The notes under the pieces: generated by a model
Seen by the model: the letters and a program-made list of their open reading frames with translations, nothing else
What the model was told of the DNA's origin: nothing
The model's database searches: none
Assembly (NCBI RefSeq): GCF_014288055.1
Contig: NZ_JACOPK010000002.1
Coordinates: 1-64,000 of the forward strand
DNA: 64,000 nucleotides
DNA from: Agathobaculum hominis
Lineage (GTDB): Bacteria > Bacillota > Clostridia > Oscillospirales > Butyricicoccaceae
Direction of reading: 5' to 3'
Part shown: piece after piece, positions 25,961 to 33,300 of the stretch
Numbering within the stretch: position 1 is the first letter of the stretch
Layout of the letters: the number at the start of each line of letters is the position of its first letter
Translations under genes and position numbers: made by a program

Positions 25961-26851
25961 ATGGAAGATATGGATCTGAAACAGGAGCGGCGCTACTGCT
26001 CGCGCATCGGCGCGGCGCTGTTTTTCGTGCTGATCTGGACGTCGGCGTGGCAGTACGGCATCATCGCACTCGATGTGTATGTCCTGCCCGTGCGCATGCC
26101 GGATACGCTCTATTACGCGCTCATTCTGGTCGGCGGCTACGCGGTTTCGCTGCCCGCGGCGTTCCGCATCTGCAAGGGCATGCCGCCCATGCCGTTCTGC
26201 AAAGAGCTGCCGCGCGCGCGGACGTTCGTCCGGTGGGCGGTGATCGGCTTCGCCCTCATGTGGATCGGCTCGCTCATCGGCAACGCCGTGACCGACCTTG
26301 TCGGTCTGGTCACAGGCCGCGCGCCCGCGCCGATCGTGGACGATATGGTAAACGCGATGCCGCTCTCGGTCAACATCGTCTGCGTGTGCCTGCTCGGACC
26401 GCTGTGCGAGGAGCTGCTGTTCCGCGGTCTGGTCGCAGGACGGCTCGCGCGCTACGGACAGGCGCCCGGCGCCTTCGTTTCCGCCCTGCTGTTTGCGCTG
26501 TACCACGCCAATCTGGAGCAGTTTTTCTATGCGTTCCTGCTCGGTCTGCTGCTCGCCTATGTGTACTACCGCACAGGTCTGCTGCGCGTTTCGGTCGCGC
26601 TGCACATGGTGCTGAACTTTTTCGGGGCGGTCGTGTCGCTGCTGCTGCCTGACTGCGCGGCGTCCGACATGGCGCTCGGCGCGTTCTGGATGGTGTCGGT
26701 CGTTCTGGGCGTTATCCTGCTCGTGCGCGGCCGCAAAGACCAGATCTGGCTGCACGGTCCGTGCGCGCCGGATATGCGCGCCGTGTTCGGCAACGCCGGC
26801 ATGATACTGGTCATCGCGGGCTGCTTTGTCGAAACCGCGCTCACATTTTAA
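25961..26851 (+). CDS. CPBP (CAAX/Abi) family intramembrane metalloprotease
   Basis: 296 aa with about eight membrane segments. The catalytic motifs of the family are intact: EELLFRG near residues 147-153, FALYHANLEQF near 176 and HMVLNFFGA near 212. Bacterial members cleave within membranes and have been linked to bacteriocin immunity and cell-wall stress. The substrate is unknown and no bacteriocin genes are visible nearby. Confidence 0.88.
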   Translation: MEDMDLKQERRYCSRIGAALFFVLIWTSAWQYGIIALDVYVLPVRMPDTLYYALILVGGYAVSLPAAFRICKGMPPMPFCKELPRARTFVRWAVIGFALMWIGSLIGNAVTDLVGLVTGRAPAPIVDDMVNAMPLSVNIVCVCLLGPLCEELLFRGLVAGRLARYGQAPGAFVSALLFALYHANLEQFFYAFLLGLLLAYVYYRTGLLRVSVALHMVLNFFGAVVSLLLPDCAASDMALGAFWMVSVVLGVILLVRGRKDQIWLHGPCAPDMRAVFGNAGMILVIAGCFVETALTF

Positions 26852-26858
26852 TATTTGA

Positions 26859-26885
26859 GGGCAGCACCGCTATGCGGTATTGCCT
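26859..26885 (+). repeat. R1 element, copy 4 (ends only)
   Basis: GGGCAGCACCGC followed directly by TATGCGGTATTGCC: the two terminal repeats of R1 with no core between them. It sits in the 55-bp gap between the CPBP and PHP genes. Confidence 0.5.
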
Positions 26886-26906
26886 TCAGCGAAACGAGGG
26901 AAATCT

Positions 26907-27710
26907 ATGCGTGTTGATCTGCATATGCACACCGGATATTCGGCGGACGCCGACTTTCCGCAGACGATAGACGACAAGATCGCGGCCTGCGAGCGGGCCG
27001 GGCTGGACATCATCGGTCTGACCGACCATCTGGACTTTTTCCGCCGCCGTCCGCCGGAGGAGAACCGCGACGCGGAGAGCTGCGTGCGCGAGGCGTGGGA
27101 AAAGCGCCGTCCGGCCGGGAACGGCGGAATCGAGGTGCTTGCGGGCATCGAGATCGGACAGATCCATGTCGACCCGGCGGCGGACGATTTCGTGCGCACG
27201 CATCCGCTCGATATGGTCATCGGCTCGATGCACGCCATGCCGGACGATCTCGATATTTACTTCCATGAATACGAGAAGCTGGACTGCGATGCCTTTCTGC
27301 ACGAATATTTCGACGAGGTGCTCAAAATGGAGGAGCACGGCGGCTTTGATGTGCTCGCGCACATCGACTATCCGCTGCGCGTGATGAAGTACGACGGCTA
27401 TACGCCCTCGTTCGACCATTTTATGGACCGCGTCGAGCAGGTGCTGCGCTCGTGCATCGACCGCGGGTACGCGCTCGAGCTGAATGCGGCCGGTCTGGGC
27501 GGCTGGCAGAAGCGCGTCGGGCCGCCGCAGAACGTGCTGTATGAATACCGGCGCATGGGCGGCGAGCGCATCTCCATCGGCTCGGACGCACATACCCTCG
27601 CTGCTGTCGGACGCGGCTTTGACGACAGCGTAAGGAACGCGCAGGACGCCGGCTTCACTTATGTTACCGTGTTCCGGGAGAGAAAGCCGCATTTCGTGCC
27701 GCTTGGCTGA
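26907..27710 (+). CDS. PHP-domain phosphatase (histidinol-phosphatase-like)
   Basis: 267 aa. The PHP metal-binding start is LHMHTGYSADAD. Later clusters are GLTDHLDFF, IGSMHAM, LAHIDYP and SIGSDAHTLA, matching HisJ-type PHP enzymes. It could dephosphorylate histidinol phosphate, but no his genes are near and other phosphate esters are possible. ATG 26907 follows GAGGGAAA; the upstream R1 remnant lies outside the gene. Confidence 0.85.
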   Translation: MRVDLHMHTGYSADADFPQTIDDKIAACERAGLDIIGLTDHLDFFRRRPPEENRDAESCVREAWEKRRPAGNGGIEVLAGIEIGQIHVDPAADDFVRTHPLDMVIGSMHAMPDDLDIYFHEYEKLDCDAFLHEYFDEVLKMEEHGGFDVLAHIDYPLRVMKYDGYTPSFDHFMDRVEQVLRSCIDRGYALELNAAGLGGWQKRVGPPQNVLYEYRRMGGERISIGSDAHTLAAVGRGFDDSVRNAQDAGFTYVTVFRERKPHFVPLG

Positions 27711-27738
27711 GAAAAAGGGAAAAAGGGGCGAAAATTTC

Positions 27739-28641
27739 ATGATTTTCGGGAAAAAGCAACAGGAAACGCGCGAACGCACCATGATCGAGGCTCGCGCGAA
27801 GATCAATCTGACGCTCGACGTCACGGGAAAGCGCGAGGACGGCTATCATCTGGTGGAAATGGTGATGCAGTCGGTCGACCTGCATGACGATGTGCGCGTC
27901 ACGGTCGTGCGCGGGGAGAAAAAGCCGCGCGGCATCGTGCTCTCGTGCAGCCTGCCGTTCCTGCCGACCGACGAGCGCAACCTCGCGTACCGCGCGGCTG
28001 AGCTGTTCTATAAGGAGACCGGCACGACGCTCGAGACCTGCGAGATTTTCATTGAAAAGCGCATCCCGATCGCGGCAGGTCTTGCCGGCGGCTCGACCGA
28101 TGCGGCTGCCGTGCTGCGCGCGCTCAATCAGCTGCATGATACCGGCCTGTCGCGCGACCGCCTGTGCGAGATCGGACTTAAGCTCGGCGCGGATGTGCCG
28201 TACTGCCTGCGCGGCGGCACCATGCTCGCCGAGGGAATCGGTGAAAAGCTGACGCAGCTCGCGGATATGCCGCACTGCTACGTCGTGCTGTGCAAGCCGC
28301 CGTTCGCGGTCTCGACCAGGGAGGTCTATCAGGAGATCGACAGCGTGCCGCTGACGCAGCGCCCGGACACCGAGGGCATGAAACAGGCGCTCGAAAACGG
28401 CGATTATCAGGGCGTCTGCGGCCGACTGATGAACGTGATGGAGACCGTTACCGCGACAAAGCGCCACCAGATCGGCGAGATCCGCGCGGTGCTGCGCGAG
28501 AACGGCGCGGACGCGACCCTCATGAGCGGCTCCGGCCCGACCGTTTACGGCCTGTTCTCCGACCGCAACGCCGCCGATGCCGCCGCGACCGTGCTCGCGC
28601 GCCGCTTCTCCGAGACTTTCCTCACGGAAACCGTGCAGTAA
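27739..28641 (+). CDS. ispE: 4-(cytidine-5'-diphospho)-2-C-methyl-D-erythritol kinase
   Basis: 300 aa GHMP kinase. Signature ARAKINLTLDV opens the domain and the ATP-binding loop is PIAAGLAGGSTDAAAVL near 105-120. It catalyses the ATP-dependent fourth step of the MEP isoprenoid pathway. ATG 27739 has AGGGG upstream, but ATG 27781 (MIEARAKINL) matches the usual family start, so the first 14 residues are uncertain. Confidence 0.94.
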   Translation: MIFGKKQQETRERTMIEARAKINLTLDVTGKREDGYHLVEMVMQSVDLHDDVRVTVVRGEKKPRGIVLSCSLPFLPTDERNLAYRAAELFYKETGTTLETCEIFIEKRIPIAAGLAGGSTDAAAVLRALNQLHDTGLSRDRLCEIGLKLGADVPYCLRGGTMLAEGIGEKLTQLADMPHCYVVLCKPPFAVSTREVYQEIDSVPLTQRPDTEGMKQALENGDYQGVCGRLMNVMETVTATKRHQIGEIRAVLRENGADATLMSGSGPTVYGLFSDRNAADAAATVLARRFSETFLTETVQ

Positions 28642-28662
28642 GCGCGAAATACGTATAAAAAG

Positions 28663-28713
28663 ACCGCCCTCCGGGCAGACTGTGAACACAGTTACCGGAA
28701 AGGGCGGTTTTTT
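28663..28713 (+). terminator. Terminator after ispE
   Basis: ACCGCCCTCCGG / CCGGAAAGGGCGGT, with an inner hairpin, then six T. Confidence 0.88.
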
Positions 28714-28715
28714 GC

Positions 28716-28916
28716 ATGGATAACAGAAGAAAACAGGCGGCCTGCGCGCTGATGACGGCGCTGACCGTGCTCGTGACGGCGGCGTTCGCCCCGGCGGAAC
28801 AGAGAAAGGCAGCGTGGTGGGGAACGGCGTTCTCCATAGCCTGCCGCGAGAGCGTAAAAGGGGAGAACAGCGAAACAGTCGAGTTTCGCCTGTACCTGCT
28901 CGACTGCTTTCGATAA
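28716..28916 (+). CDS. Possible small membrane or secreted protein, 66 aa
   Basis: Open frame starting 3 bases after the T-run of the ispE terminator. It opens with a charged MDNRRKQ and a hydrophobic stretch (ALMTALTVLVTAAFAPA) like a signal peptide. No ribosome-binding site is visible and no promoter fits, so expression is doubtful. It may be the remnant of a longer gene cut by the R2 element that starts at 28921. Confidence 0.3.
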   Translation: MDNRRKQAACALMTALTVLVTAAFAPAEQRKAAWWGTAFSIACRESVKGENSETVEFRLYLLDCFR

Positions 28917-28920
28917 AAAT

Positions 28921-29143
28921 AAGCCTGCCGATAGAGTCCGGTTTGACGGAAAAACAGCTTACGCGCGGCAGCGCGAATTTAACAGACTTTGCGCAGCAAA
29001 GTCTGCAAAAACCGGGGACATGCGCCTCGGTTTTTGCCCCTTAGGAGGGAGAAAGTTTCCGCATGGGAACTTTCGGACGACTCGTGTTCTGCGAAGTCAG
29101 AACACAGATTGTCGGAAAAACGAAGTTTTTCGACAGTCTCTAA
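28921..29143. repeat. R2 element, copy C
   Basis: Reverse orientation. Ends are CCTGCCGATAGAGTC and TTTTTCGACAGTC. Hairpins: GCGCG/CGCGC; CAGACTTTGC-GCA-GCAAAGTCTG; AACCGGGG...CCTCGGTT; GAAAGTTTCCGCATGGGAAC; GTGTTCTG/CAGAACAC with loop CGAAGT; GTCGGAAAAACGAAGTTTTT then CGAC. It lies between convergent genes. Confidence 0.85.
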
Positions 29144-29245
29144 AAAGTGCCTGCCGCCCGATACGGGAAGAGTGTATCGGACGGCAGGCTGCAAAAGGGG
29201 ATCGCATGTAAGGAGAAATGAGATTGTCAGAAAGGATGAATGAGA

Positions 29246-32200
29246 TTATGCAGCGATGCGCTGAATGATCGTTGCGAGCTCCGCACGGGTGGTGTTGCCG
29301 GCGGGTGCGAATACCTTGCCCGGGTTGCCCTTGACGAGGCCGGACTTGGTGCAGTATGCTACGCCGTCAACTGCCCAGCTCGAAATCTTGGCACTGTCAG
29401 CGAACTCGTTGATAGCGGCCTTGTCGGCGGAAACGTCCTCGCCGGACAGCTTGCGCTGACGGGTGAGCAGGGTTGCGATTTCTTCGCGGGATACGCTGCG
29501 GTCAGGCTCGAACTTGTTGTCTCCAACGCCCTTCATGATGCCGGTCTTGGCCGCCCACGCGATAGCGGTGCGTGCCTGATGGGTCACGGGAACGTCGGTG
29601 AAGGATGCCAGTTCAACCTTGGGCTGACCTGCCAGATTGTACAGGGCGGAAGCGACCTCTGCACGGGTCAGAGCCTCGTCTGCGCCGAATACATACGGCT
29701 TCTCGCCGCTCATCAGCTGCTTGTCGGTGACGTACTTGGCAGCATCGTAGTACCATGCGCTCGAGGAAACGTCGGTGTAATCGGTGACCTGCTTGCCGGT
29801 CTGGCGGTTGTTGAGGATTTCGTAGCTGTCTACTGCCTTGAAGCTGTTCCAGTCGTCCGGGTCCTGCTTCTGGTAAGCGGTGCCCTTGATGGAATCCTCG
29901 GAGAACTCGATGACGGAGAATACCTGCTTATCCTCTTCATCTACATAGAAGTCGGTGGAGTAGTCCGAGCGTGCCGGAATGTACTCATAGAACTTGTTGC
30001 CGACCGTGCCGCCGGTGATGTAGGTGGTGCCGTCGCCGGTGTTGACCTTGATGTCGTTCTTGACGGTGGAGCGGATGTAGATGTGGTCGTGACCGTTGAG
30101 GAACAGGTCAACGTTCATCTTATCGAGCGAATACTCGCTGTCGTTGATGTAGTAATCGCGGACATCGAGCGGATCGTGGTTGGAGGTGTACGGGCCTGCG
30201 TGGGTCATGACGATGCGCCACTTCTTGTCGGAAGCGTCGAGCACGCTCTTGCACCACTGCAGCTCCTTCTTCATGATCTCTGGCTTCTTGTCGGCCGGAG
30301 TAACCTCGCCGTTCAGGATAACGAAGATCGCGTCGCCGTACTCAAAGTAACCCATGGTGCGGTCGAACTCGGGGTAGCCGGTCTTTGCGCCGGACATATT
30401 GAAGCGCTGTGCGAAGGAAATGAAGTTCCAGTCGCCCTTCATCTCGTGGTTGCCTGCGACCGTAACGGTCGGGTACTTCGCGTAGTAGTCATGCATGACT
30501 TCGAAGCATGCTTCCCATTCAGTGGACTTGTAGCCGTTCTGGGTGGTGTCGCCTGCGGAGATCATGAGGTCGGGGTTCGGGCAAACCTTGAGCGCCTGGT
30601 CGATGGAATACTTGAAGCTCATGTAGTTCTCAACGGACTCAGACTGCGGGTCGGAGTAGAAGATGACCTTGAAATTCTTGTCGTCTGCGGACTTCGGTGC
30701 GGTGAAGGACTTCTCCTCGCTCATGAACTCGCCGCCGTCGCCTACGCGGTAGACGTACTCAGCGGACGGGGTCAGACCGGTGATTTCAACGCGGTGCGCT
30801 GCCTTTTCCTTGTAGCCTGCGGTTACGGACTCAACATAAGAGGTGCCGGACTTGCTCTCCCACTTGGAAGCGCCCTTTACCTTGTACTGGATCACGGTCT
30901 TGGTGACGCGCGGATCGGTCAGCCAGTTGAAGCGGAGGCCGCCCTGCTTGGTGTCCGGGGTGATGGTGATCTGGTCGGGGTCGCCCTTTACCTTGCCGTC
31001 GTCGATGTTCAGAACGATGGGCTCTGCGCTGTTCGTCGGCTTGGTGACGGTTTCCTTGTCGGTCTTTACCGAGATGTAGTAGAACATGTCGCCTACCTTA
31101 TCGGTCGGCAGGGAAGCGGTGTAGGTATCGCCGGAGGCCTTCATGGCAACAGCGGTATCGACCTTGGCGGAATCATAGCCGTAGTACAGGGTAGCGCTCT
31201 CGATCTTGTCGGTGGAGACGATGCGCGCGGATACCTCAGCCTTGCCGTTGTGGGGGGCGGTGTTGAGTGCGCGGGAGACGATGCGCGTGCCGCTGACGGT
31301 GTAATCGACAGCCGGGAAGATAGAAGCGTTAAAGCCGCGCAGGACAGGCTGCTTGCTGCTTTCGCTCCAGTCCCAAACCTTGCTCATATCCCAGCCGAGA
31401 CCCTCGTAGGTCGCCTTGCTGGTCATTTTTTCAGTGGAAACGTCCTCCCACTTGATGGGCTGCTCGGTCGGCTCGTTGCCGGTAAGCTGCGTGCCTTCCC
31501 AGGCGATGTTGCCGGTGATATTGGTTGCAGCTTCGTCATCGAGCTGGCCAACGATCTTGTCAACGTCCTGTACGCCCTTGATGATGCTCTGTGCGGAAAC
31601 GCTGTCCTTGAGCGTTTCGCCTGCATTGAAGGAGCCTGCGATGCCGCCTGCGTGGCCTACCGTGCCGCTCGTCGCGGTGGCATCGACCGTGCCGGCTGCG
31701 AAGCAGCGGGCCAGATAGCCGCCGCCGTCCTGAATGCCTGCGATGCCGCCTGCGTCATACGGCGCGGAAACGTCGGCGTTGACGTAGCAGTCCTCGACAT
31801 GGCCGACGATCGGGCCTTCGCCCTCCTTCAGCTTGCCGCAGATACCGCCCGCGGTATGCGAGTTGGACAGATCGAGGCACTTGACCTCGCCGGTAACGAC
31901 ACAGTCGGTGATCGTGCCGTAGTTTACGCCGGCCAGAGCGCCGACGTTCTGCTGACCGGTTACATAGCAGTCGAGCAGAGCAACGTTTTTGATATATGCC
32001 TGGTCGTCCTGATTGCCGACATAGCCGAACAGACCGGCATATTTCTTTTCATATTCAATGCGAAGGCCCTTGATCGAGTGGAACTGGCCGTCGAACGTGC
32101 CGGTAAAGCCCTCGGCTTTTTTGGATGCGATCGGCTTGAAGCCCTTGACGCCGGTCATGTCGATGTCGGCGGTCAGGACATAGTGTCCATCGCGCGGAGC

Positions 32201-32383
32201 GCCGTCTTTCCATTTGCCGGCAAGATATAGAAGCTGGGCCGGGGTAGAGATCTCATAGCAGCCGGTTGCGCTGTTGTAGGTCGGCGGAGTGCCTGCGTCC
32301 TTCGCCGCGAATGCAGTTGCGGGAACCATTGACAGCACCATCATGGCGGACAGTGCGAGACTTGTCAATCGTTTTTTCATCAT
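29246..32383 (-). CDS. Secreted SLH-anchored metallophosphoesterase
   Basis: 1045 aa with a signal peptide (cleavage after TAFA). An N-terminal region has GLUG-like repeats (YAGLFGYVG, NVGALAGVNYG, AGGIAG) near 110-250. A fibronectin-like purple-acid-phosphatase N-domain follows near 450-560. The calcineurin-like core near 570-800 has ISAGDTTQNG, GNHEMKGDW, THAGPY and NGHDHIY. Three C-terminal SLH domains attach it to the wall. Likely an extracellular phosphatase or nucleotidase. Its promoter carries a LacI-type operator. Codon use suggests high expression. Confidence 0.93.
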   Translation of the reverse strand: MMKKRLTSLALSAMMVLSMVPATAFAAKDAGTPPTYNSATGCYEISTPAQLLYLAGKWKDGAPRDGHYVLTADIDMTGVKGFKPIASKKAEGFTGTFDGQFHSIKGLRIEYEKKYAGLFGYVGNQDDQAYIKNVALLDCYVTGQQNVGALAGVNYGTITDCVVTGEVKCLDLSNSHTAGGICGKLKEGEGPIVGHVEDCYVNADVSAPYDAGGIAGIQDGGGYLARCFAAGTVDATATSGTVGHAGGIAGSFNAGETLKDSVSAQSIIKGVQDVDKIVGQLDDEAATNITGNIAWEGTQLTGNEPTEQPIKWEDVSTEKMTSKATYEGLGWDMSKVWDWSESSKQPVLRGFNASIFPAVDYTVSGTRIVSRALNTAPHNGKAEVSARIVSTDKIESATLYYGYDSAKVDTAVAMKASGDTYTASLPTDKVGDMFYYISVKTDKETVTKPTNSAEPIVLNIDDGKVKGDPDQITITPDTKQGGLRFNWLTDPRVTKTVIQYKVKGASKWESKSGTSYVESVTAGYKEKAAHRVEITGLTPSAEYVYRVGDGGEFMSEEKSFTAPKSADDKNFKVIFYSDPQSESVENYMSFKYSIDQALKVCPNPDLMISAGDTTQNGYKSTEWEACFEVMHDYYAKYPTVTVAGNHEMKGDWNFISFAQRFNMSGAKTGYPEFDRTMGYFEYGDAIFVILNGEVTPADKKPEIMKKELQWCKSVLDASDKKWRIVMTHAGPYTSNHDPLDVRDYYINDSEYSLDKMNVDLFLNGHDHIYIRSTVKNDIKVNTGDGTTYITGGTVGNKFYEYIPARSDYSTDFYVDEEDKQVFSVIEFSEDSIKGTAYQKQDPDDWNSFKAVDSYEILNNRQTGKQVTDYTDVSSSAWYYDAAKYVTDKQLMSGEKPYVFGADEALTRAEVASALYNLAGQPKVELASFTDVPVTHQARTAIAWAAKTGIMKGVGDNKFEPDRSVSREEIATLLTRQRKLSGEDVSADKAAINEFADSAKISSWAVDGVAYCTKSGLVKGNPGKVFAPAGNTTRAELATIIQRIAA

Positions 32384-32542
32384 AGAACCTGACCTTCTTT
32401 CCGTATCGGTGATGCAGCGGAGCGCGAAACTGTGTTTTCGGCTCGGTCTGCACGGGGGAATGTGCGTTTCAGCGCGGGGGATTGCCTGGGAGAGCCTCCT
32501 TTCTGCTCAGCGTCTTTGCACAATACGCTGTATTTTACAAAT

Positions 32543-32558
32543 TCGCAAACGTTTGCGA
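32543..32558. promoter_or_regulatory. LacI-family operator, site 1 (perfect)
   Basis: TCGCAAACGTTTGCGA, a perfect 16-bp palindrome with a central CG as in LacI/GalR-family operators. It lies just downstream of the -10 of the metallophosphoesterase promoter, a position that would block transcription. Confidence 0.75.
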
Positions 32559-32571
32559 TTGGATATATTAT

Positions 32572-32600
32572 ATAATAATTCAAGAGACCTTGCTTGTCAA
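32572..32600 (-). promoter_or_regulatory. Promoter of the SLH metallophosphoesterase
   Basis: On the minus strand TTGACA, 17 bases, TATTAT. The predicted start is near 32565, so the operator at 32543-32558 covers about +8 to +23. Confidence 0.8.
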
Positions 32601-32678
32601 TGACGCAAGTTACAATTTTTCAGAGCAAAAAATAGCACAAATGACCGAGGAATATGAAATTTCATAGGAATTCAATTT

Positions 32679-32694
32679 ACGCAAACGTTTTCTG
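32679..32694. promoter_or_regulatory. LacI-family operator, site 2
   Basis: ACGCAAACGTTTTCTG. One half-site is perfect and the other has one change. It is 136 bases from site 1 and may support looping. Confidence 0.5.
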
Positions 32695-32787
32695 GTGTTA
32701 AAATTCATATGAATTTAATTGTGAAAGTGGATTTAATGGGACTGTTTGGTTATACTATCTAAAAATATTTTTCGCCGCTTGTATATT

Positions 32788-32803
32788 CCGTACACGTTTG
32801 CGC
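32788..32803. promoter_or_regulatory. LacI-family operator, site 3
   Basis: CCGTACACGTTTGCGC. The right half matches site 1 exactly and the left half is degenerate. It abuts the -35 of the small-protein promoter. Confidence 0.45.
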
Positions 32804-32832
32804 TTGCGCATCGCGTCCCGCCGCGCTATAAT
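32804..32832 (+). promoter_or_regulatory. Promoter of the 34-aa protein gene
   Basis: TTGCGC, 17 bases, TATAAT. Operator site 3 ends one base before the -35. Confidence 0.65.
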
Positions 32833-32902
32833 ACTACCAGAATAAAAAATGAGCTGAGGGAACACGAAAGAGTGCTTCCCCACAAGAAAGAGGTAATGAA
32901 AA

Positions 32903-33007
32903 ATGAAGAAGAATTTTCGTAATTTCCTGATGGGTTCCGCAATGTTCGAGCTGGCAAACGATCCGGGCACCGCAAAGCTGTTCGCTGTTAACCGCAAGAC
33001 TCGCTAA
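32903..33007 (+). CDS. Small protein, 34 aa
   Basis: Starts MKKNFRNFLMGSAMFELAND and ends KLFAVNRKTR. Behind AAAGAGG at good spacing, with its own promoter and a strong terminator 18 bases after the stop. That is a complete transcription unit for a single small protein. It is basic at both ends with a short hydrophobic middle (FLMGSAMF), consistent with a peripheral membrane or amphipathic peptide. I do not recognise a family. It shares a control region with the SLH metallophosphoesterase, so co-regulation by a LacI-type protein is plausible. Confidence 0.7.
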   Translation: MKKNFRNFLMGSAMFELANDPGTAKLFAVNRKTR

Positions 33008-33024
33008 GAACTCGAAAAGCAATC

Positions 33025-33052
33025 AAAAGGCACGCCTCAGGCGTGCCTTTTT
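33025..33052 (+). terminator. Terminator of the 34-aa protein gene
   Basis: AAAAGGCACGC / GCGTGCCTTTTT with a short loop. Confidence 0.93.
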
Positions 33053-33055
33053 AGT

Positions 33056-33297
33056 TTGTCGAAAAACTTCGTTTTTCCGACAATCTGTGTTTTGACTTCG
33101 CAAAACACAGACGTCCGAAAGTTCCCATACGGAAACTTTCTCCCTCTCAAAGTATCCAAACCGAGGTACACGCCCCCGGTTTCTCTCATTGAATATTTTT
33201 GAGGATAGAGGCCTACGGGCGCATGCGTTTGCGCAGCAAACGCTTTTTCATGCGCGCAGCCGCGCGGCTGCCGTTCCTGCATGAAAATAAACTTTTT
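33056..33297. repeat. R2 element, copy D
   Basis: Begins TTGTCGAAAAACTTCG. Hairpins: end hairpin; GTGTTTTG/CAAAACAC; GAAAGTTCCCATACGGAAAC; AACCGAGG...CCCCGGTT; GCGTTTGC-GCA-GCAAACGC; GCGCGC...GCGCGGC. The right end is less well kept than in E and F. It lies between convergent genes. Confidence 0.85.
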
Positions 33298-33300
33298 TCG

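Noticed and set aside
28716..28916. spoIIR downstream of ispE
   Set aside because: Position would fit some Clostridia, but the conserved HVIANSDS-type segment of SpoIIR is missing.
29240..32230. Open frame of about 996 codons on the plus strand opposite the metallophosphoesterase
   Set aside because: The minus strand has a signal peptide, metal motifs and SLH domains; the plus frame is Val/Leu/Gly-rich without motifs.
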